Below are positions 1 to 15,600 of a stretch of DNA of 64,000 nt, piece after piece. Position 1 is the stretch's first letter; each line of letters opens with the position of its first letter. The notes under the pieces were generated by a model. That model was not told where the DNA came from. It ran no database searches and saw nothing but the letters and a program-made list of their open reading frames with translations. Made by a program: the position numbers and the translations under genes. The stretch is from Calonectria ilicicola (lineage: Eukaryota > Ascomycota > Sordariomycetes > Hypocreales > Nectriaceae), in assembly GCA_020809705.1 (NCBI GenBank), contig CP085829.1:558001-622000 (forward strand). Direction: 5' to 3'.

Positions 1-2853
1 AACTGGGGGTAGGACTCGCGGACGGAGGGATCTAAGCCGATGCTGGTTCGGCTCTGACCAGAAAATGCAAGCACAACCTTCTTGGGGGTGTTGGAAATCT
101 CCAGATAATCAGTTGGTAGACTCTTTTGCAGCTGATTAATCAGATCGGGAATGTCTGTCGCGGTTGTAGACCATCGGGTGCGGTGGTGCTTGCGGCGCTC
201 GCTTAAGGTGTAAGCCATATCGTCAAGGCTCAGGCTAGGAGTCGTGCTCTTCGACAGATACGAGACAAGACTCTTAGTGTATCTTTGCAGACTATTTGAA
301 GAAGCAGCGCTAAGTTGAATGGGGAACACTAAAGGGCGTCGGCTGATAGACTGATGGAACTCCTCCTTCCACTCAGAGCAGAGCAGAGCAGAGTTGCTAC
401 CAGATGCTCCATAGCTGTTGATGCAGGCAACTCGGGGAGTGGCCGATTCCCAGGGGCGCAGAGATGTGGGAATATACATCTGGTCAGGCTCCAGAGCAGG
501 AATCTTGTGGTTCAGACTCTTGAATCCTTGTAGGGGAGGAATTCCCTCGTGACGCAACATGGCCAACACCTTTAGCAGACTGGCCACACCGGCGGCGGTT
601 TCACTGTGGCCGATGTTTGCCTTGAGTGAACCCAGGTGCAGGGGAGTTTCTCGTGTAGAACCACCAAAGACTTCACGGATACTCTTAATCTCGATGGGGT
701 CGCCAACCTGAGTGCCAGTTCCGTGGGCCTCAACGTAGGACACCTGGTGGGGGTGAATGCCCGACTTCTTGAGCACATTTCGGTAAAGAGCCCTTTGAGC
801 AACACCGTCGGGTACAGTGATGCCTGGAGCGTGAATTCCACCTTGGTTGGTTCCCACGCCAGGAACTACACCCATGATGTGGTCACCATCCTTGATAGCC
901 TGGCTAAGAGACTTGAGGGCGACAAGACCAACACCATCAGCTCGGCAGTAACCATCAGCTGAGTCATCGAAAGGCTTACACTGACCGGTCTGGCTGAGGA
1001 AGCTGGCCTTTCCGAGATCAAAGTAGTTGTTAATACCCGTAATCAGATTGACTCCACCAGCAAGGGCCATGGTGCACTCTCCAGTGATAATGGCCTGGCA
1101 AGCTCGATGAACGGCAACAATCGAGGCCGAGCAGGCAGTGTCAATAACTTCAGAGGGACCAGTCCATCCGAAGTGATAGCTGATTTTTCCTGACAAGAAA
1201 GCTCGAATAGTTCCGGTAGCGGTGAATGCAGATGGACTGTAACCGCTGGTATTTTCGAGATACTCGGTGTAGCTTGCTCCGAGGAAACATCCGATGGGGT
1301 CACCACGGTCACGCTGGTGGTGGCGAAGATATCCACTGGAGTCCATGGCATCAAAAGCAGACTCTAGTAATAGACGCTGCTGAGGATCCATGTACTTGGC
1401 CTCTCGGGGGCTAATTCCAAAGAAAGAGTGGTCGAAAGCATCGACATCGTCAATAAAGTTGCCGTAGAATTCTCGCTTACCAACCCAGTTTTGGTCCTGG
1501 GTCGCTCTGTAAGAACCCTTCAGGTTGGCTCTATCCGATCGTAGGGGCTCGAGTCTTGATTGTCCCTCTGAAATGAGCTCCCAAAGCTCGTCGAGGGAGC
1601 TAGCACCAGGCAGGCGGCAGCCTGCGCCCACAATAGCAATAGCATTTTCTGGGAAGTTGATACCAGCACTTAGGCTGTTCTTAAGTGATGAAGCGTTAGA
1701 AGTGAACGAAAGAACGTCCAACTTTGTGATTTCGAGTTCGTGTTGACGGAAGGGAGCCAAGGGAACCGAGTTGCCGATACCGAACAAAGCGAGGGTGTGT
1801 TGCTGTCTCTTGGTTTGCTGGAGATCGGATGCCAAGTGGCGGATGACGTGGGACCAATCACAGGGCGATGCGAGAATGGTTCCGATAACTTCATTCATTA
1901 ATGAATGAGTGACTTCTGACAAGCACTCTCCAGTCCTGTTGGAGCGAACAGGTACCTGAAGAGCTTCACCGGTGAGTGTGGGGAAGCCCTCCAATGTCTC
2001 ACACCAGTTGCTGCATTCCTTGGCCAGAGCCACATTATTGGGGTCGTGGAGTTTGCCTCTAATGTGCATAGTCTTGGGCTGGTATCCTTGCTGTTCTGTG
2101 TAGTCTTTAAGGAATGTAATCTGGTCGTCTGGGACGATAATGCTTCGGCTTTGAGAGTCTGAAAGCGTCGAGATGTATGACTATAATCGGTTAGGTTATG
2201 CTTAGTTTGATGTCGTAAAAAGGACTTACACCAGGGAACATGCTGAGCAACTCTTCTTCCTCTTCCTCGTTACCGTGTTTTAATCGGATAGCCATGGTAG
2301 TCCATCCCTTTGTAGACAAGGCCTCGGCCAAGTCACCGAAGGCTCCAATAGCCAATGATATGCGAATGCCGACAGCAGCACGCGAGATGAACTCTTCTTC
2401 ATCTACTGATGATGCTACAATAATAGCTGAGAGCAAGCCAATGCAGTAGCCTTGAATGCCACCTTCCTTGAGCATATCTAAAAACTCTGAGTGTGTTCGT
2501 CCAGTCTGTTGAATGTACTCAAGATATTGAACCATTTGGATGGTGGTCAACAAAGGGAGAGTTACAAGACCAGAAGTATCTTGTTCAATAGCTTCAGAGT
2601 TGCCAGTGTTGAGCCAGTCAACAAGGCTCTCAACTCGCCGCCTCCCATCCTGCCTCATTCCAGCATATTGTTCCGACGACTCTAGCGAGTCCCACGTGTT
2701 GGGGAGATCGAGGATTACATTTCGGATTTGTTGGAGACGTGGCTCTTCGAGGAGCCTCGAGCGAACGTGGGCGAGATATGTGGACTTGGGAGAACTGCTT
2801 TGGGGCGAAAAGATGGCGGCTGAGACAGCCAATCTGGATGATGCCGGCGCCAT
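1..2853 (-). CDS. ascC: Non-reducing polyketide synthase, N-terminal part (ascC-like)
   Basis: Iterative type I NR-PKS, expected to make orsellinic acid, the aromatic core of ilicicolin/ascochlorin. The 5' end is at 2853 and the gene runs off the left edge. Exon 1 is 2853-2230, the intron 2229-2181 (49 bp, GTAAGT...TAG), and exon 2 is open from 2180 to base 1. The roughly 934 visible residues give a SAT (starter acyltransferase) domain with the GxCxG active site (GYCIG, Cys137), then a ketosynthase with DTACSAS (Cys558), HGTGT (His694) and NIGHS (His733), then the beginning of the malonyl-transferase domain (VVLAFSGQ near base 80). PT, ACP and any TE/MT domains lie outside the window. Same strand as the carboxylate reductase upstream of it, with 0.9 kb between. 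NR-PKS class is certain; the orsellinate product is inferred from the neighbouring genes. Confidence 0.9.
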
Positions 2854-3738
2854 GGGGAATGGATGCCTTTCGCCCTGTCTGGAGGCGGGTTTGTTGTTGA
2901 ATTAAGGAGAGAGAATAAGAGAATTGCAAAAGAAAACAATCGCCATGAGTCTAATGTACTTGTTGAGCCAGAACAAACAGACAAAACAGCGTAAAGATAT
3001 CTATTTGCAGTTCAGTTCACGGCTTACGGCCATCCTTACATCATCAATCAACTAGCTTGTTTGGCCCGTTTGAGCTCGTCCCTTTTCCACCGAACCTGCT
3101 GGCGTCGGTCAATTTCTAGCGCACAATCAAGATAAGTCGGCGTATTTATTTTTTCTTAGTGACTAATCCAGGCTCCCCCACTAAGCATAGGACACTGCCG
3201 CAATCAAGAGTGTTTCCAAACAGAGACGACCTCGGTAAGATTGACTTTCCTCGACGGGGCATCGGAGAGATGTCAGATTATCTCAATTCAGCCCTGGATC
3301 CTCGAGATTGTCGCTCGCCGCGTGGCATTCCGCTACCAGGCACCCGTTCACATCGCACTTCTAGAGCGTTAGACGCGGTAGTGTCAAAGGTTAACGGGGA
3401 TTTTCATTACGTAGCCGGATTCGATCTGCGTATCCCGCCTACGACCCTGGAAGATTCCGTGCGTGGATGAGTCCCTACAAGGCGTTTTCATCATTTTTCA
3501 TCACAAGCACATCATAAAAGTCGTGGTTTTTATGTTTCTTATGTTTTAATACGAGCATGATCATTTTCGAGAGTACATCTTTTCAAGTATGGCGTAAAAG
3601 GGGCCAACATTTGATGATATCGCGAAACCCCTTTTAGGATATTCTACAAAACGCAGTTTAAAAGGCATAAAATTGTATTTACTTAATCATCATAAAATTT
3701 ATAAAAACATCACAGTGGTATCCTTATTCCATCACACC
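2854..3738. promoter_or_regulatory. Intergenic: ascC promoter and ascB 3' end
   Basis: 885 bp between the start of the PKS and the stop of the reductase gene, both read leftward. It must hold the PKS promoter and the reductase terminator. Open frames here have no recognisable protein character. The part near 3480-3720 is AT-rich, as expected for a 3' end. No clear TATA box was identified. Confidence 0.5.
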
Positions 3739-6700
3739 TTATTTCTTCAGATATTCAATCTTTTGCCAGTAGCGGAGATAACCGTCAACTGTGTCAGCAT
3801 CAATACTACCCATGCCAGCCAGCGTGCTGGAGGTGGTACGAGAAATTGCGGTATCCAGCACAACCTGGCCGCATGCTACTGCACGGAAAGAGTGCTTGAA
3901 GAACTCAGACAGTTGCCTAATGGGATAGTCATCATCCTTGCCCTCAGCGCTAGAAACCTTCTCGAGCCACTGGTCAAAGGGCACGGGTGCATTAGCAATC
4001 TGCAGCTTCTGTCCAATAATGTTGATCATTTCGGACCACTCTTGACGAGTGGGATTCTCCAGATGCTGGACAATGGGGACAGAGGCCTTGGAGAAGGCAA
4101 TCTCCGAAACGACTGCCGCAGCGTCGTCGACAGGGATCCAGGACAAGGTCTAAAAACGTGTCTAGTCAGCTTCCTTTCTTAGAAATTCGTCTTTGCAGTG
4201 GAGAAAAACTTACCCCTGTCAGCTCTGGCAGAGAGCCGACGGTCTGGGCGGTACGGAGCAGCATGGGGATCTGCTCGCCGGAGTTCCACACTCCCGTCTT
4301 TCGCGCTCCGGTCATTTGACCACAGCGCACGCTTGTGATTTCAAGCTGGTTGGCATGGGTGGCAGCGGCCCGTTCAAGGATCTTCTCACAAACAAGCTTG
4401 CCGTCTGCGTATCCAATGCCACAAGCGGAGTCTGCAGGGTTCACGGGTGCTTCGGCAATGGGCTTACCCTCGCTTTCGAGCCCGATGCGAGCAACGGCGG
4501 CAATGGAGGAGATGAAGACAAGGCGGCGCTTAGCGGCCCCACTTGATCCGGCCGCAAGCTGCAGAAGGTTGCGGAGGAACTTGAACTGGTACTGGAAGGA
4601 TGGCAGTCTAATGAGGTAGTTCATGGGCCAAGCGGCGTGAACAATGTGGGTGACATTGTCTGACATGGCCTTGTAAGTGAAGGCGTCAAGGCCGAAGTTG
4701 TCCTCAGTAGGATCGACCTCAACGGGAGCAATCTTGATCCACTCGGTCTCAGCAAGGGAAATGCCCCTAGAAGTGAGGAGAGTCCTGTCGAACTTCTGAA
4801 TGCCACTGGCAGGAGCAGAACCCTTGCCTCTTCTGACCAGAACGACAACTCGTCTAACATTAGGAGACTGGGCAAGCTTGGCCAGGATGTGGGAACCCAG
4901 ACTTCCTGAAGCGCCAGTGAGGAGAACAATGGCGTTCTCGTCAGTGCTGGGAATCTTGGCCTCAGCTGCAGCAGTCTCGCTGGATAGGCTGTACAAGTCA
5001 ACAAACTTCTCGACATCCTTGGCAGCTTCCTCGAGAACGTTGCCTGCAGAGCCGGTAGATTTGTTGGTGAGAGCAGCGGCCATCTCGCTCACTGAAGGGT
5101 TAAGGTACAGGAACTGCACGGGGATCATACCCTCAACATCAACATCCTTGAAAGCTTCAGTCTTGGAGGCTGCGGCAATCAAAACTCGGCGCAGCTGAAG
5201 AGCTTGAAGAGAGTCAAGTCCCAAGTCGAACAAGCTATCTTCAGTTGTGGGAGCGGCCTGCAGCTTCAAGTGTTTCTCAACTAGAGACTTCAAGTCTTGC
5301 TCCAAGTTGTCCATGTTGAAAGCCTCAATGCCCTCTTCGATACCTCGAGCAAGCTTCTCGTAGACCTCCTTGATCTGCTTGTCGAAAAGGGCGTACACCT
5401 CCTTACGGGGGATGGAGCCCTTGTCAGTTCGGGGAATAGCGACGCCAGAAGGAACAACGATGATGGCATCCTGAGAGGGAATGTGAGAGTAGGCGACCAT
5501 CTTCTCAGCAGCAGCATTGATGATGGGCCAGATGCTCTCCTTGAAGGCATTCACGCCATCGGCTTCAATAGGAGCAGCAGGCTCAACGATAATACCAAGG
5601 TTGAATCGGTTCTCGCCAAAGGCAATAGCAGACTTGACAGTAGGAGCCTCGCTCAACATAGTCTCAAGGATAAGAGGATCAGCCTTCTCACCAGTAGCAA
5701 GGACGATGACATCATCGTCTCTGCCAACAGCAGCAAAGTCGGTGTTGGGGTATTGCTCGTTACGGATAAGCTGATCGGAGATCTCAATACCCTCAGTGCC
5801 ACCATAGGGGAACACAGTCAGGCGGAATCTTCGCTCGCCATCCTTGGGCTCCAGCTCGGCAACCTTGTAGTTGACATCGCTACGAAGACGGAAGTATTTC
5901 CAGTCGTAGTTATCCTTGGGCACAAAAGTGTCCGAGAGGGGACCAGTCTCGGTAGTACCGTAAAAGTTGAGCAGCTTAACGCCGTTCTGGACAAGGATGT
6001 CTCCCACACCAGCGCCAAGGGCAGCGCCACCAGTACCAACAAAGTCAAGGCCAGCAAGTACGCTGAGAGCTTCCTTGTCATTGACTACATCGTCAAGGAG
6101 GAAAGGAACAGTCATCAAAGACTTGGCATTGGTCTTCTTGATGAGCTCCACAATGGACTGGGCTGTGGGGATACCCTCCGTGGATGGGTAGACAGTGGTC
6201 TTTCCGGCAGACATGGACAGACCGGGGGCGACCAGGCCAAAGCCGTGGAAAAGTGGGAGACTGGAAACGTTCAGACCCTGTGCCTCTCGCTCGTTGTCAA
6301 ATCCATGGCAGTTGACTGCAAAGAGAAGCTGACGGTGGGTAAGCGGGATAGGCTTGGGCAAACCGGTAGTACCCGATGAGTGCAACAGCAAGATAACAGT
6401 GTCGAGGCCCTCAGGGAGGTCAAACTTGCCCTTGGAGGCAAAGTCGGCACCGGCCTCATGGAAGGATTGATAAGGGAGGGCAACGTGGGTAGAGATGCCC
6501 TTGGCACTCAATGCAGCCAAGGCGGGCTTTGCAGGCTCACTAAGGCGCTGGGAGACGATAAAGGACCCGGCCGCAGTAGCCTGCAACAAGTGCATAATAG
6601 CGAGGGGTGGCAGTCGAGGAGACAAGACTAGTGGCTGTTCCAGGGGGGTTAGCTTAGAACTCAGCGGGGGGGCACAGCGTGGGATGGCGCACAGGAACTC

Positions 6701-7061
6701 CAAGACTTAGCAGGGCAAACTCGTGAATAACGAGGCCGAAATCACTCTGCATGAAGAGGGCCACGGGAGCCCATTTTGACTGGGCATTGGGCCCTGTGGC
6801 CTCGCGGAGAGGCACATTCTCCTTGATCCAACGGGCACAGTTGGACACGGCCGTCTTGAAGTCACCGTGGGTGAAGGTGTCGACGCCGTCCGCCTTGGCC
6901 TGGACACAGAAAGGGTGTGAGGCGTTGTGAATAGCGTTGAAGTCGACCAGCTCTGGCAGCGAGTGAAGGCGGCCCTCAATGCGCTCCGTCGACGCAAAGT
7001 TGACTGCTGGCCGGACAAAGGGCCTCAGTGGGGCGGCGCCAGCGTCAATTACTGAACCCAT
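3739..7061 (-). CDS. ascB: NRPS-like carboxylic acid reductase A-T-R (ascB-like)
   Basis: Adenylates an aryl acid, loads it on a phosphopantetheine arm and releases it reductively as an aldehyde; in the ascochlorin route this turns prenylated orsellinic acid (ilicicolinic acid B) into ilicicolin B (LL-Z1272beta). Exons 7061-6693, 6634-4214 and 4149-3739; introns of 58 and 64 bp; all joins phase 0; 1,066 aa. Adenylation core HSSGTTGLPKP is at about 208-218. Carrier domain motif LGLDSLQ has its attachment Ser598. The NADPH-binding reductase motif GASGSLG starts near 697, followed by an extended-SDR YADGK motif. The ATG at 7061 is preferred over an upstream in-frame start because the extra 41 residues are Phe-rich and non-conserved in character. 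Divergent from the UbiA gene. Single A-T-R order and length fit the StbB/AscB family. Confidence 0.9.
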
Positions 7062-7841
7062 TTTAGACTGATATTGAGAAGCAAAAGAACCAAAGACGGA
7101 AAAAAAAATGAATGCAAAAAAAAAACGCAATTGACCAGTAATTCGAGATAACAGGTCCAGATGACTTAATCGAATCCTCTCCAATGCACGTCGCCGTATC
7201 CTTATTTTATTGCAGATACGGCAGCAATTAAGGCGGGTGGCTGTGGTGAGAGCGCGTCATCCGCAGATTCTAGCCGATCCACTCGGTGAATTTTTGGTGA
7301 GCCACCATCACCACTGATCAAAGCGTTGTTGCCGCTCCCCTTTTTGGACCGAATATGATCTACCATTTACCGTGATAGCACCCAATTGTTCACCTTGAGG
7401 TGACTCTTGGCATCTGTACCCAAGAAAGCATATTCATTTACTGCTTACTGTTTACGCAAGCAGCAATGCCCTCTCCAACAACTTGCTTTTCCACCAAGTG
7501 ATCGGCGTATTTGCACACCTCTTTAGTATCGCGTCGGTGGTTTTGCACGACCTCATCTTCTGGGTCTCTACCTAAACCAGATTGGGATCGAATATTAGCC
7601 GTCTTAGTCCTGACAAATGAGCATTCCTCTGGGTGCCTGGGGACCCCAGATTGAGCCGACATAAATCGTGCGAGAACCTGCAAACACTGCTCAAGAGCCC
7701 TGTTCTCATTGTAGCGCTCCCTTGTTTGTCACTGGTTTTTGGATTATTTTTCTATTTCTTTTTCTTCTTTAGAATTTTCCATATACACCGACATCAGCCA
7801 AGCATCGTTCGACACAGGCCAACCAAAGCCTAATATCCCAA
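7062..7841. promoter_or_regulatory. Shared divergent promoter ascB/ascA
   Basis: 780 bp between divergent starts. Contains the word TCGGTGAAT at 7283-7291 in the context CGATCCACTCGGTGAAT (7275-7291), nearly repeated in the ascF/ascG promoter at 18202-18217. A pyrimidine-rich tract (7735-7775) precedes the ascA start, typical of fungal promoters. No convincing gene lies inside. Confidence 0.6.
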
Positions 7842-8855
7842 ATGGCTGTCAAGTCTGTCAAGGCCGCCAAAGCGGCAAAGTCCAAGCCCGTCGCGGCTAA
7901 CGGAGATTACACTCCCCCTACTAAGGGCATCTTGTCGAAGCTTCCAGCCTCATGGGTTCCCTATGCTGAGTTGGTCCGTCTTGAGCAGCCTCATGGCGTC
8001 TACATGATCTACTTTCCTCACATTGTCGGTCTCATGTATGCCTGCTCGGCCAAGCCCGATGCCGTCCCTACTTCGATGCTTGCCCATAGACTATTCGTCC
8101 TCTTTGTGTGGACATTTTTTATGCGTGGTGCTGGTTGCGCATGGAACGACAATACTGATCAAGATTTTGACCGCAAGACGGCTCGTTGCCGAAATCGCCC
8201 TATCGCTCGCAGGGCAGTCTCAACTCTTCAGGGTCATCTCTACACTCTAGCTCTCACATTGGCTGGCTTTGCATCTCTCCGAAGCCTGCCTATTGAATGC
8301 ATGTACTGTGCAGTCGTCACCACGCTGCTTGCCATGCTCTACCCATTCGGAAAGCGGTTCACAAACTTTCCTCAAGTCATTCTGGGATCAACCCTGGCTT
8401 CCACAATTGCTCTATCTGCATATTCCGTTGAACTACCAGCCCTATCCCAGCACTACTTTATCCCCACAGTCTGCTTCACTGCCACTATTCTGCTGCTGGT
8501 TGTCTTCTACGACACCCTCTACGCCCGCCAGGATACTGCCGATGATCTCAAGTCTGGTGTTAAGGGCATGGCTGTGCTTTTCCGAAACCACATCGAGGCT
8601 CTGTTGGCCTTCCTTGCCTGCTCCATTGGTGGACTTCTAGCCACCACGGGCACGCTTCTGGAGATGGGTCCCTACTTTTTTGCATTTTCAGTGGTTGGGC
8701 TTTCGACCGGTCTCTTTGTTATGATTGCCCTCATCCGCTGGCACCTATTCCCCAGCTTTGCCAAGTACTCAGGCTGGTTCTACGCGCTTGCCATTGCTAA
8801 CCTTCTTGGCGGATGCATTACTGAGTATGTTAGCAGGGCTCCCCCCCTGTTGTAA
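7842..8855 (+). CDS. ascA: UbiA-family aromatic prenyltransferase (ascA-like)
   Basis: Membrane-bound, Mg-dependent transferase that would attach a farnesyl chain to orsellinic acid, giving ilicicolinic acid B. Intronless, 337 aa. Both UbiA metal-binding motifs are visible: NDNTDQDFD at 102-110 and YDTLYARQDTADD near 223-235. Between and after them are about eight hydrophobic stretches, and an Ala/Lys-rich N-terminal tail (residues 1-20) precedes the fold. The first ATG (7842) is used. It lies between the reductase (divergent) and halogenase (convergent) genes of the same pathway. Family is certain. Farnesyl as the donor is inferred, because the cluster also has an epoxidase and a Pyr4-type cyclase that need a sesquiterpenyl tail. 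Confidence 0.92.
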   Translation: MAVKSVKAAKAAKSKPVAANGDYTPPTKGILSKLPASWVPYAELVRLEQPHGVYMIYFPHIVGLMYACSAKPDAVPTSMLAHRLFVLFVWTFFMRGAGCAWNDNTDQDFDRKTARCRNRPIARRAVSTLQGHLYTLALTLAGFASLRSLPIECMYCAVVTTLLAMLYPFGKRFTNFPQVILGSTLASTIALSAYSVELPALSQHYFIPTVCFTATILLLVVFYDTLYARQDTADDLKSGVKGMAVLFRNHIEALLAFLACSIGGLLATTGTLLEMGPYFFAFSVVGLSTGLFVMIALIRWHLFPSFAKYSGWFYALAIANLLGGCITEYVSRAPPLL

Positions 8856-10223
8856 ATTTTGGAATAGTTGAGTTTGATGTCGGGTTTGCACATGGCTAGA
8901 CAATAAAGCATTCCTTGTATCAACTAGGTTCTGTGCTAGGTTGTTGATTCGAGGATTTACTAGGAGAAAATAAATAGTTGTTGCGTTTAGGCACTTTGAG
9001 ATCTCCAAGTTTGAAAATGTGTTGTTAGAGAGTCTGCAATAGTTAGTGGTCATGAGATCATGGTTATGACGTTATAGTATCTGATATGTTTAGGTCGAAT
9101 TTCGATCGTATTTTATTTTCCACTTAACCTATGTAACCTTAGTTATCTGGCAATCAACACATCAAATGGGGCCGCAGATACAGGCCCAAAATAAGAAAAG
9201 TACTCAGATAAAAGTTGAAAGTTTTACCAAATATTAACCAGCCTGTAGCTTTGCCTGAAGTCCTGATTGTTGATTGCTAATTGGGTCATTGGATCATCAA
9301 CTTTGCTAATTTAAACTGCCGCTACGGCTGCTGGTTCGCCATAATTCACCCTGCTGCAATTTTAGCGCCACGGGAGAACAACTTTGTCGTTGAGTTATGA
9401 CGTCATAGGCGCCGCATGGTGTGGAGGACATTAAGGTATTCGGCTGCATCTAGCACAGGATGTTTCTAACCATATTGAAACCAGTACTTCAAACTATTGG
9501 TTTGCATAATCTCTTAATCGCCGTCTATATGACTGTCCGATATTTTGAGACGGTACGTTTTATTTGTGGATCCACCAAAATTCTGGCACAGTCAGCTACC
9601 CTAGATCGCATAAACTTGTTCAAGTGTGCTGGATGTTAATAACAGCCCCTGAATAATAGAATAAATATTATCTTCAGCTTGTTTTCGGTCTCTTTAATAC
9701 GAGCCCCGATTTTAAGCTCCAAGTCTTGATAAAATTGTCCAATGCCAAATTGAAGTGTGATTGTGATCAATTTGGTTCCTTTCAGTTAATGGCAGGTGTT
9801 TATATTGTTGAAAATAGGGATCAACTACTTTTTGTTCGCTACCAGAATAGGAAAAGCATGAATTAGTCCATAAAGATTTTAATATCAGTTTCAGTCTCAC
9901 ATGGCATCGTACAATGTTTTCCGAAACTGGTATTCTTTACGACTTAGATTGGTGAGTGCGACAATGCTAAATTTAGAAGTGTGAGTGTGGGGCTGTGTTT
10001 GCATATGGGGGAGGTGAAGCGAGATCTATCCGAACGAAGCACTGCAATTTTAGCACCACAGAGGCACCTCACAATTGTAAGGATTTTTAGCTTCGCCTTA
10101 ATGTAGCATGGGACATTTTTGTAAAAAGTGAGCAACGAGAGAAATTTCAAATTGAACAATAAAATTTATGCACTTTTACTCTAAAAGATTCTATCTGGAT
10201 ATGATACAAGTAAAACAAACAGT
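8856..10223. other. Intergenic 3' region between convergent genes
   Basis: 1,368 bp between the stops of convergent ascA and ascD. AT-rich, with short meaningless open frames only. Should contain both polyadenylation regions; I see no gene, RNA or repeat. Confidence 0.5.
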
Positions 10224-12649
<2,426 letters not shown>

Positions 12650-15600
12650 ATGCCGTGCGAAATTCCTGGCCCGCGACAGCTCCCCGTCTTGGGGAACCTC
12701 CTGGACATCGATACCAAGGATGCCGTCGCCAGTCTTGGCCGCTTGGCTGAGGCACACGGTACGTGGCGGCCCAGCCACTGACTGGCTCCCTCTTGGCTGA
12801 GGCTATTCAGCTAACTAGTGATGTACGTGTAGGGCCGATCTACAAGCTTAGGGTGGGGAGAGAGGAGAAGCTTTTCATCTCCAGCAGAGATCTCATGGAT
12901 GAGGTTGCAGATGAGAAGCGCTTTACCAAGCTGGTCTCCGGGCCCTTGTTCCAGCTGCGTCACTGCGTTGGCGACTCCCTGTTCACCGCTCACGGACATG
13001 AGCACAACTGGGAGGTTGCCCATCGCATCTTGATGCCAGGTATGTTGCACATATCCTAATCCATGTCAGTACAGCAAACCTAAACGCTCTTAGCAATGGG
13101 TCCTATGGCTATTCGCGGGGCCTTTGACGAGATGCACGACCTGGCGTCGCAGATGGTCACCAAATGGGCAAGATATGGGCCCAAGGAAACCATCGACGTG
13201 ACATCAGACTTTACCCGATTAACCTTGGACACAATAGCCCTGTAAGCATCCAATACCCCGCAGCCTGGACCTTGGACTAATTCGTATATTCGTATCTAGC
13301 TGTGCTATGGGGACCCGGCTCAATAGTTTCTACCACGATGAGATGCATTCCTTCGTCGGGGCCATGATTGGCCTCCTCGAAGAAGCCGGAAACCGTGCCC
13401 CTAGGCCCAACTGGGCAAACTATCTGTTCCCCGGCGCACAAGCTCAATTTGACGCAGATATCCAGACCCTGCGTCAAATTGGCACGGATCTGCTTGCCGA
13501 GCGTAGGGCAAACCTAACTAAGAAGAAGGATATCCTTAACGCACTGATTATGGGAGTGGACCCTAAAACTGGGGAACGTATGTCTGATGAGAGTATCCTG
13601 AATAACATGTTGGTGTTTCTCATTGCAGGTATGACGAACACCCTTTGCTCCACCAGTGATCTAAGATAACTAACCTTGTACTAGGACATGAGACTACTAG
13701 TGGTATGCTCTCATTCTTATTCTACTACCTTCTCAAGCTACCTGATGTCTTTGGGAAGGCTCAAAAGGAAGTTGATGATGTTGTCGGCCGAGGCCCCATC
13801 ACCATTGAGCACATGTCTAAGCTCCCATACCTTGAGTCATGTTTGCGTGAGACACTAAGGTTACACCCAACAGCACCTGTCTTTACCTTACAACCCAAGC
13901 CTGGTCTCTCTGATGAGGAGAGAACTATTGGTAATGGCAAATACCAGATCGGTCCTAACCAACCCATCGTTGCACTCCTCATCCAAGTTCAACGTGACCA
14001 GTCCGTCTTTGGTCCTGATGCCAATGAGTTCAGGGCTGAGAGAATGTCTGAAGAGAACTTTAGCAAGCTGCCCAAGAACAGCTGGAAGCCCTTTGGAAAT
14101 GGAGTTCGAGGATGCATTGGTCGTGCTTTCGCATGGCAGGAAAGTCTTCTGATCACGGCCATGCTCCTCCAAAACTTCAACTTCCGCCTCAAAGACCCTC
14201 GATACCAGCTTAAGATCAAGCAGACCTTGACGATTAAGCCCGGCGACTTTTTTATGCATGCCACCCTGAGAGATCACGTGGATTCTTTGCAGCTAGCCAA
14301 GACACTCCACGGCAATGCACAAGTCCCCATCGAGCAGCCCACACAAAATGGGCATGTGAACGGAGACAAGAAAAATGGAGCGCCGCCAAGAAAAGCCAAA
14401 GCTTCCAAGCCAATGAGCATTCTCTATGGTTCTGACTCTGGTACATGCGAAACCATGGCCCAAAACCTCGCGACAGTTGCTGCCACTCGAGGATATCATG
14501 CTTCAGTGCGCCAATTGGATGATGTGGTTGGCAATGTACCCAAGGGAGAGCCAGTAGTCATGATTTCTCCAAGCTACAATGGCCACCCTACCAGCAACGC
14601 CGCTCAATTCGTCGCCTGGTTAGAGGGCATGAAGAATGGCGACGATGCGCTAAAGGGTGCCAAATTTGCCGTGTACGGCTGCGGCAACCGTGACTATGGT
14701 GTTACGTTCCACAGGATACCCAAACTGCTGGATTCAGCCTTTGAGATTCATGGGGCTACAAGACTCGCAGACATTGGGCTTGGCGACGTTACTGCCGGCG
14801 ATATTTTTAGCGACTTTGAGCAGTGGCAGGACGAGCACCTGTGGCCTGCCCTTGGTGCTGACGTGACTGGGGACGATGGCCCTGGTTTCGAAATCGAGAT
14901 TAACCAGGGTATCCGCCCGTCAGATCTCCGCGAGGATGTCCAACAGGCCGTCGTGCTGAAGAATGAAGTTCACACCGCCGCCGGGGAACCAGAGAAGCGG
15001 GTTCTAGCGCTCAAGATGCCAGAAGGCCTGGAGTACAGGGCTGGCGACCACGTTGCGGTGCTCCCCATGAATGATGCAAGCATCACCCGGAGAGTGTTCC
15101 AGTGGGCCAAGCTGCCATCTGACACAGTCATCACCATCCCTGCCACCGCCAATACAACGCTCCCCACAGGGAGACCCATTTCGGTGTCCGACCTCCTCTC
15201 TGGTTACGTGGAGCTGAACCAGCCAGCAACACGAAAGGTGAGATTTTTAAAAAAAAAAAAAAAAATCCTTTGATGGTTCGTTTACTAATATTCGCCATCG
15301 TTTTAGAATATTTCTCGGATTGCTGCACTCGCATCCAATGAGGAAAGTCGCACAAAGATCCTTGCGCTAGAGCAGGATCTAGACAACTCTACCGTTCCAT
15401 ACAGAAAATCTGTATTGGACATTGTAGAAGAGTTCTCCTCCGTGCAACTTTCATTTTCAGAATTTTTGTCTATGCTCCCGCCAATGCGGGCGCGAAAATA
15501 CTCCGTGGCCTCGTCGCCGCTTGTTGACCCTTCAACCACCCAATTAATTCTGTCCGTTGTCGAGAGAGAATCCTTCCCTGGCTCAGATAAGAGATTCCTA

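Noticed and set aside
5297..6379. 360-codon plus-strand open frame
   Set aside because: It lies wholly inside the carboxylate reductase on the other strand and has no recognisable domain; a mirror effect of biased codon use.
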